The notes under the pieces: generated by a model
Database searches by the model: none
The model's input: only the letters and a program-made list of their open reading frames with translations
What the model was told of the DNA's origin: nothing
Assembly: GCA_026545765.1 (NCBI GenBank)
Contig: JAIFAC010000448.1
Span: forward strand, 1 to 64,000
Direction of reading: 5' to 3'
DNA length: 64,000 nucleotides
Origin: Plantago major
Lineage: Eukaryota; Streptophyta; Magnoliopsida; Lamiales; Plantaginaceae
Translations under genes and position numbers: made by a program
In this document: piece after piece, positions 57,465 to 64,000 of the stretch
Numbering within the stretch: the first letter of the stretch is position 1
How the letters are laid out: each line of letters starts with the position of its first letter

Positions 57465-58040
57465 AAGGAACTAATGATAAAGGATTCTGAAGAAGAACCC
57501 TCAGAAAGGAAAAACATCATTGTGGAAAGGAGGATGACTACGGCGAAGAAAAGCATGAAATGCCTAGTAACAACCAGATGATTCTCAGACATGATGAAGA
57601 ATTTCCTATGAGAATTCCAGAAATGGAAACTGAAGATGTTCATCAGAGAGATAACTCTGGAAATGACCTCTCTGACAAGCATGTCCCAGAAAGCTCTCAC
57701 ACTGAGCAAGTGTCAGACATTCACCGCCCCTCTGAGGTGCAAGATGTCACGAATCTTGAAGAAGTATCAAGTCATAATCATAGTGATTCACATTCGGATC
57801 ACATAGATGTTGACCTACTAGCCCTAAACCCGTAATGAGATGAATCAAGGATCATCACGCAAAAGATGTGATTGGACCAATCAATCAAGGTGTTAGGACT
57901 AGGAAGCAATAGCTGAAAATGCTAACTCTCTCTTTGGATGTTTCATCTCAAACATTGAACTAAAGCGTAGAAGAAGCATTAAGAGACCAAGCGGATCTAC
58001 GCAATGCAAGAAGAGTTAGATCGTTTGAAAGAAACAAAGT
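57465..58040 (+). pseudogene. copia linker between integrase and RT
   Basis: An acidic, Ser/His-rich open frame (57560-57835) contains SDIHRPSEVQDVTNLEEVSS. It is typical low-conservation linker. An EEALRDQA-type start of the RT region follows at about 57970. Confidence 0.6.
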
Positions 58041-58780
58041 CTGAAACTAGTTCCATTTGTAGAAGGAATATACGTGATTGGAACTAAGTGGGTTTTCGAA
58101 ACAAGATGAATGAATCTGGTGAAATAACTTGAAACAAAGCAAGGTTGTTTGCGAGGATTCACCCATTTGAAGGTTTAGATTTTGATGAGTCATATGCAGT
58201 TGCGGTTGGATGCAATAAGACTCTTCGGCCTTCTGACTCATAAAGACTTTAAAGTTTATCGGATGGATGTCGAGTGCATTCTTGAATGGTGAACTTCTTT
58301 GAGGAAGTCTATGTTGAACAACCACACCTTTGAAGTTTCCTCGGAAAGTAGAATGGTCTATAAACTCTGAAGCTCTATATGGTGAAACGAGCTCAAAGAG
58401 CATGCTATGACACTTTGGCCAAACACCTTCTAGAAAGTGGTTTCAAGAAAGGTGAAGTTGATAAAACTTTATTTACTTTAAATCATGATGAAACTACTCT
58501 TAGTTCAAGTATATGTTGATGACATTATATTTGGATCTAAGGACAAGCAACTTTGTGATGACTTTGCAAATCTCATGAAAAGTAAATTTGAGATGAGCAT
58601 GATGGGAGAATTGAACTATTTCCTAGGATTGCAAGTCAGTAACTCGATGATGGAATATTCATTACTCGGACAAAATATGCGAGACATGCTCACAAAGTTC
58701 AATCTTAAGCCTTACGAAAAGAATGCTAAGATACCTATGAGCATAGGAACCGAGATGACCTATCTTGAATCGAGATAAGA
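58040..58780 (+). pseudogene. copia reverse transcriptase, broken
   Basis: Scattered pieces in several frames match copia RT: KWVF (about 58088), the MDVECILNGEL area (about 58265-58290), and an intact stretch 58485-58640 with VQVYVDDIIFGSKDKQL (the YVDD catalytic motif) and MMGELNYFLGLQV. Short deletions shift the frame roughly every 30-60 bases upstream of YVDD. Confidence 0.85.
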
Positions 58781-58784
58781 GTGT

Positions 58785-59420
58785 TGATGAACACAAGTAT
58801 AGGAAATTGATAGGTTCACTACTTTACCTTCTTTAAGCGGACACGATATTCAATATGCGGTGGGTGTGTGTGCTAGATTTCAAACAAATCGATGCAATCA
58901 CACTACAACATTGCTATGAAAATATTAAGGTATGTGAAAGATACGATAGATGTGGGTTTGTGGTATCCTAAAGAAAGTGGATTGAGTTTGGTTACTCGGA
59001 TCTTTGATTATCTTTGGATCAATGCTTGATAGGAAAAGCACCTCGGGAACTTCTCGGTTTAGAACTAGACTTATCTCATGGTTTAGCAAGAAGCAAACTC
59101 AATTGCAACTTCTACCACGGTGAATATATTCTTCTTTGGTTGTTGTGCAACACAAATTACGTGGATTCAACAACTCGAGACTATGGACTCGATGAAGAAA
59201 ACTCCCATTTTACGTGATAACACAAGTGGTATTGCAATCACACGAACCCCAAGTTCCATGCGAACAAAGCACATTGATGTTAGACACCACTTCGCCGGAG
59301 ACCATGTTGAGAAAGCGATATAGAGATACTCAAGATTGTACGAAGACCGACTTGCGGATATCTTCACCAAGCCCTACAAGAAAGCGGTTCTTGACCTTAA
59401 GACATAATCTTGGATTAATG
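58785..59420 (+). pseudogene. copia RNase H, broken
   Basis: The segments are QYAVGVCARFQTN (about 58850-58890), then LWYPKESG (about 58960), the TKHIDVRHHF region (about 59265-59290), and LADIFTKP then LRHNLG at about 59350-59415, the usual end of copia polyproteins. Frames change repeatedly. Confidence 0.82.
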
Positions 59421-60339
59421 GAGATGCTAAGGTGAAAAATGTCACTGAATCTCTAAAGTCTGAGTAAGTGAGGTAGAAAAGAAGTAGGCCTCACGAGGAC
59501 ATGTTCTCGAAAGCCGAGTTGATCTGAAGTGATGCAAAGGTTTACGGTAACAACACTCGGAAAAGAAAACATTTACGAGCAGGTATCCGGAAAGACAAAG
59601 GTTGGTACACACTCGATAAGTAAATAAGACTAGAACTTACTTCTTGAGGTGGGTCGATTACATTCGAACAAATGAAGCTTTTGACACTTGAATTGAGCTA
59701 TTTAGTCATAAAGAGAAAAGGCACACAAAGCCGAAAAGTATAAGTTACGAAAGTCAAACATGTCCAATGTCTCGTATTTTTGCCATTTTATGATAAACAA
59801 TATAAAGATAAGGACTTGACACTCGAATGATAAGTTCAAACGATTGAGTGTTTTACTCTTTACTAAGTGACATAATGGATGTAACTTGTTAAAAATCCAT
59901 CAAATCGGCAATACCATTTGTTGATTGATATCATTACAAGATATTCAATATAAGCCCTTGATGAATAAGCGTTTGATCTCAGCGGTTGAGATTAAAACAA
60001 AGCAAGTAATGTCATTGAGAAATGCGGACATGGCCCACTACACATTTAATGAAGTACAAAGGGCGTACCACGCCTATCTGAATCAAAGACACGCATTCAT
60101 ATTGAGTTGTATGTATGTTGTATCTATGTACATTTTATGCTATATATATAGGATTTGGGCAAAAGACAAACACTTTTACCAATTCAATATTTCAAACTTG
60201 CATCAAACAAGAAAATCTCTCAAGATTTACGCAAAACCCCTCTGACTTCGACTTCTTGTGCTTAGTCTTACGAAAAGATAGACTCGATTAATTGTGCAAA
60301 ATTCATCGAAAAACACTCACTCAAAACTCTATATAATAG
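59421..60339 (+). other. Non-coding spacer after RNase H
   Basis: There are stops in all frames and no domain. Sireviruses have a long spacer between pol and their third ORF, which would fit. A TATA-like TCTATATAATAG sits immediately before the next ATG at 60340. Confidence 0.5.
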
Positions 60340-63300
60340 ATGGCACCCGAAGATGACCACCGAGAACCTAAGGCGCATCATCTACTCTGCTGAAAAGCAA
60401 GGAGGAAAGGAACAAGGTGTTGAATAAGCATATACGGAAAAGTTCACCCCATCGGTGGAACCCTAACCACAAAATGAATTGGGAGATTTTACGGTGAAGA
60501 GGTATGTACCAAGATTATACCTTCAAGACCAGAAAGGAAACTGATATTAGGGATGCTGAAGAATTCCCATATCTACAAGCTTCTATCTGCTGCACCCAGT
60601 GGACTATCCACACTGGATGTACTAGAGTTCTATAACAACTCCAAAATCTTCACAAAGGTTGTGAATGATGAAGAAGAGAAATACATGCGGTGAAGTCGAA
60701 GGACAAGAAATTGTTCTAGACTACAAGACTTTCGCAAGATATTCGATTGAAAAATCGAGGAACAATTGAAGACATCAACATCGAGGGCCTTCCATGATTG
60801 GCGTCGAAGAGCTATTTGAAGCAATCACATTAGAAAATGCAAAGGTTGTCCGGAGACTTTGTTAAAGCCATCGAACTAGTCATCTCGAAACTCTTGAGTA
60901 CTTTAGCTCTTAATGCAGTGCATTGCTTTGATGGAAACAAAGGTGGAGTAGACGAGATAAGCATGGAGAGATGGATGATGATGCATCTTGAACAAGAAGC
61001 ATGAAGGCGAGAAACCCACTTTAATTGGGGAAATGCGCCTTGACAAATTCCTTGGACATATTGAGAATTTGAGCCCAAAATCATCAATGGCCTTCTTGAG
61101 CCAAAGGCGATATGCACTGGTCTCGAATGCTACATTCTGGAAACAATGGGAATCACTCTTAGAGAGAAACAAGAAATCCCTGTCACCAACTCCCTTTTCA
61201 GACACGCCTTTGAAGAAAAGGAGAAACTTGCTGCTGAGAACGCACTCAGAAAGGCAGAAGAAGAAGAAGAAACTGCACAGCAAGGTGAGGAGGTCTCTGA
61301 GCAAGCTCAAGCTAAACCTCCGATTGCGAAGAAAGAGGACTCAAAGCAAAAGAGCCTCCAAGTCCCTAAGCATAAGAGGCACAACCTTGGAGCAAGGTCT
61401 CGGAAGATGTTGGACGCCTAGAAAACAACTCGAATGCCCCGAGAATCTGAACGGTGCTCGAACTCTCGGAGATGATAGAAATATCATAGATAGAGTGCCG
61501 CACCAACACGAATAGTGATTCTAAGGATGATGAAGTACTTGCAAAAGTACTCAAAGATTGATATGAGACCCGTGGAGGAGCATCAAACTCGGCTCTTGAG
61601 AGAGACAAGAGCCCCTCATGACGGAAGAAGAAGGCACAGGTGAGGAAGATAGAATCTTTGGAAGATCCTGAAATTGCTTCCACACTCACAATGCGGCCTT
61701 AATGTTTTGAAGAAAATCTATTTAACACGGGTTCCTCGACCTTAGAAAGCTCGACTCTCGAGAAGGGATCAAAGCGAGATGGAGACTCGAGAATGATCTG
61801 CAGGAGAACAACAATGAGCCTTGAGAGGCGTGGAATCACCACAAGTCGAGATCAATGATCGGACTCTATTCGGGTAACAAAGATGGTTTGTATGTAACTT
61901 GTGAACATAGGTATATATTAACCCGTTATTCATAAGCTTTGTTTATTCTGAGCCGATTTAGAGCAATCTTTTGGGAAGAAAACTTGTCCACCCCTTTGAA
62001 TCAAGAAGAGGTTCCTCCAACCTCAGAACATCAAGAAGAGCCTGTCCCACAGGTAGTAAAGTTATCTCTGAACAAGAAATAACTAACTAAAAATGCTCTT
62101 ATCTTATGTTCTAATATTCTTAATGTCTCTTCTTAGGCTCCAACAGAGGAAGTAGTGGTGGTGGAACTAACACCCCAAAACCAAGAGATTCCAGAGGCTG
62201 AAAAACTATCTGAGGAAGCATTTACTGAGCCTTCTGCTGAGAAGGTAAGTAATCAGTAATAGTCTCCTTCAAGAATGCTATGGGAAAACCCACTACTAAA
62301 TCTTTTATGTTTGTTCTTACAGGCTCAGTCAGAAAGAACAATTGGATGGAGAAACAGTTGTGTTATCTCCTCCAAAGGAAACTAAAGCTATTACTGAACA
62401 AGCGATATCTGCGAAAAAAGGTGCGAAACCCCAAGGTTTACGAGGAACATCTCTTGAGCTTCCTCACTTGGAAGTAAGTGAAGCCTCAAAAAGCATATTT
62501 CTATCTATCTTTCTCTGATAAACAAGTTTCTGAAACCATAATTGATTTTAATTCTCAGGTTCAAGCAGAAAGAAAGGTTGATGAGGATAAGACTTCTCCT
62601 CACAACAAGGTATCTGTGGTCTCTGAGACCAAGCAAGCAGAGGTACAGGATAATGAGCCTAGTGTTTCTACGGGTATGCTCGAGCTTACTTTTGCACACA
62701 GATACTAACTCAAGTGGTTTGAACAAAACTAACTTAATCCCTTTCTTTCAGGCTCAAAGTCTAGTGCCAGTTGATTTACTCAAGGCTTTCCAGAAGCACA
62801 CTTTAAAGAAACATCTCAAGTGCTTCAGACAATGGCAGAAACTCAGAAAGGCTGACTTTTCTGAATTAGCCAGAGTAATCGACGTTCCATAAAAGAGAGC
62901 ACTCGCCTTCAATCTGGAAGATTATATCCATGCATTATTCCCAATGAGTCCTACTCATTTGCCACTCGATGCATGAAGACTTCATTCATGAAGTAGCACA
63001 AAGACTTATCTCCATTTCAAGTCTGCGGATGCTCAAACCCAAAGCGGATGGTTACCCGTCACGCCTTGCCCGACAAACTCACTACTTATCTGTTGAACAA
63101 GAAGAAGTTAATGGGAGGATGATTACATTCCCAAATGTGATCAACTTTGGTTTCGAAGATGACGAGGAGATGGGCGAAAATGATTATCAAGAACCTCCTC
63201 TGAGCATCCGAACCAACAAGCAAAGAACAAGAGTGATGATGATGATGATGATGATCGAATGATGATCTGACTGAACAAGGCGGGATTGGAAAGCTAGCAA

Positions 63301-64000
63301 AGGAAGTGGAGAAAAGGCTACTCTTTCAAATGCTCGAAAGCCCATCATCATCACCTCCCAAGTCTCATCAAGATATCCAACATTTGAGCACAATGATGCC
63401 ATAGAAGAAATTTCAGCCGCTGAGTTCAGGATTGAACAACTCAGAAAGGTGTTGGAAGAAGAAAAGAGAATCAACATTGAGTGTCAATCTCTTGTTGATG
63501 AAAAGGAGGCCAAACTCAAAAATCTCAAAGAAGCTAATGCCAAGGAATTGGCACTCCTAGATGAGCAAAGAAATCTGAAGAATGCCATTGTTGTCACAGC
63601 TGCTGAGATAGATGCCATGGATGACAATGATGATGAAGAACATGATGCTAAGGCTGCATCAGAAAGACCTTCTACATTCTCTCATAAGGCCAGCATACTC
63701 CAATGCAAACAAAATATGTTAGCCAGCTTGCAAACAATCCTGAGAAGGATTATGAGGTGATCTTTGAAGAAGACCGCAACTTGATTACTGCAGAAGAAGA
63801 TGAGAGACTTATCACTCAGCGAAAGAGAGCCCTACTTGCTCCTCATATCTTCTCTGCACCATGTAGTACAAGAAGTGAAGAGCACCGTGCAAGGAATAGT
63901 ATCTTTTTGGAACTCAGAGAGACACTAGTTGCCCAAGACACAGAAGTGCTAAAATCCGTCCCAGAAGAGATGAAGCCATTGGCACTTGCTACTCGATAGA
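60340..64000 (+). pseudogene. Third ORF of the retroelement, spliced-looking, env-like position
   Basis: From ATG 60340 the first part has FYNNSKIFTKVVNDEE (about 60630-60680) and MRLDKFLGHIENLSPKSSMA (about 61030-61090), resembling the plant-transposon domain found in third ORFs of several retroelements. Next comes a Lys/Glu-rich part (61150-61430), then a chain of short exon-like blocks, and a long coiled coil (EEEKRINIECQSLVDEKEAK, 63450-63600). Likely introns with GT..AG ends lie at 62053-62136, 62245-62322, 62474-62558 and 62674-62751. I see no clear membrane segment. Small frame breaks remain inside blocks. It runs off the window. Function unknown. Confidence 0.6.

Larger units (their letters stand above)
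52175..64000 (+). mobile_element. Ty1/copia retrotransposon, probably Sirevirus-like, degraded
   Basis: A plus-strand element with a 5' LTR, a tRNA-Met primer site, gag, protease, integrase, RT and RNase H in copia order, followed by a long spacer and a third ORF. Integrase before RT fixes the copia superfamily, and the third ORF after RNase H suggests the Sirevirus branch. The window ends before any 3' LTR, so the length is at least 11.8 kb and the insertion cannot be dated here. Every reading frame has stops or shifts, so it is not expected to move by itself. Confidence 0.85.

Noticed and set aside
58667..58668. CGG at 58667 as another collapsed CAG
   Set aside because: The simplest reading (CAGACA) has the same length as the observed CGGACA, so this is a substitution and not a deletion.
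59341..59342. CG at 59341 as a collapsed CAG
   Set aside because: A CC shortened to C explains the frame equally well, so it was not counted.

Overview
The window is nuclear DNA of a flowering plant, most likely a eudicot. It is AT-rich, its genes have many short exons separated by long introns with plant-type GT/AG junctions, and it carries Stowaway MITEs, a tRNA-Met-primed Ty1/copia element and plant receptor-kinase relics. The species cannot be told from the sequence.

Layout. 1-3.3 kb: AT-rich DNA with one cluster of palindromic motifs. 3.3-8.1 kb: relics on the minus strand, namely a LINE-type RNase H fragment and two broken receptor-like kinases (one S-domain/DUF26-like kinase domain; one CrRLK1L-like gene with malectin-like ectodomain, membrane segment and kinase). 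9.4-14.6 kb: a minus-strand gene for a small multi-pass membrane protein resembling the AGTRAP family. 16.9-38.3 kb: a 17-exon minus-strand gene for the nucleoporin NUP214 (Arabidopsis LNO1 type), with its WD-like beta-propeller start, coiled-coil centre and FG-repeat tail. Its introns hold Stowaway MITEs (one nested pair), a foldback hairpin, LINE fragments, microsatellites and a Mutator-like element. 38.8-42.6 kb: a second Mutator-like copy carrying a GC-rich hAT-like insertion, then a hAT-like MITE. 43.5-47.7 kb: an intact SRP19 gene on the minus strand. 47.9-51.5 kb: an AT-rich tandem array and a third Mutator-like copy. 52.2 kb to the end: a degraded Ty1/copia element, probably of the Sirevirus type, with a 1.4-kb 5' LTR, primer-binding site, gag, protease, integrase, RT and RNase H, followed by a third ORF that appears to be spliced. 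No 3' LTR is reached.

Genes and coherence. NUP214 (mRNA export at the nuclear pore) and SRP19 (signal recognition particle assembly) are unrelated housekeeping genes, and nothing suggests an operon-like or pathway cluster.

The most unusual feature is the pattern of small indels. In NUP214 nearly every frameshift is a one-base shortening of a homopolymer, and the exon phases join correctly once these are allowed for. In the retroelement, several conserved sites look like C(C)AG or CTG reduced to CG, including the tRNA primer-binding site. Together these suggest either sequencing artefacts, the second possibly linked to CHG methylation, or an unusual mutational process.
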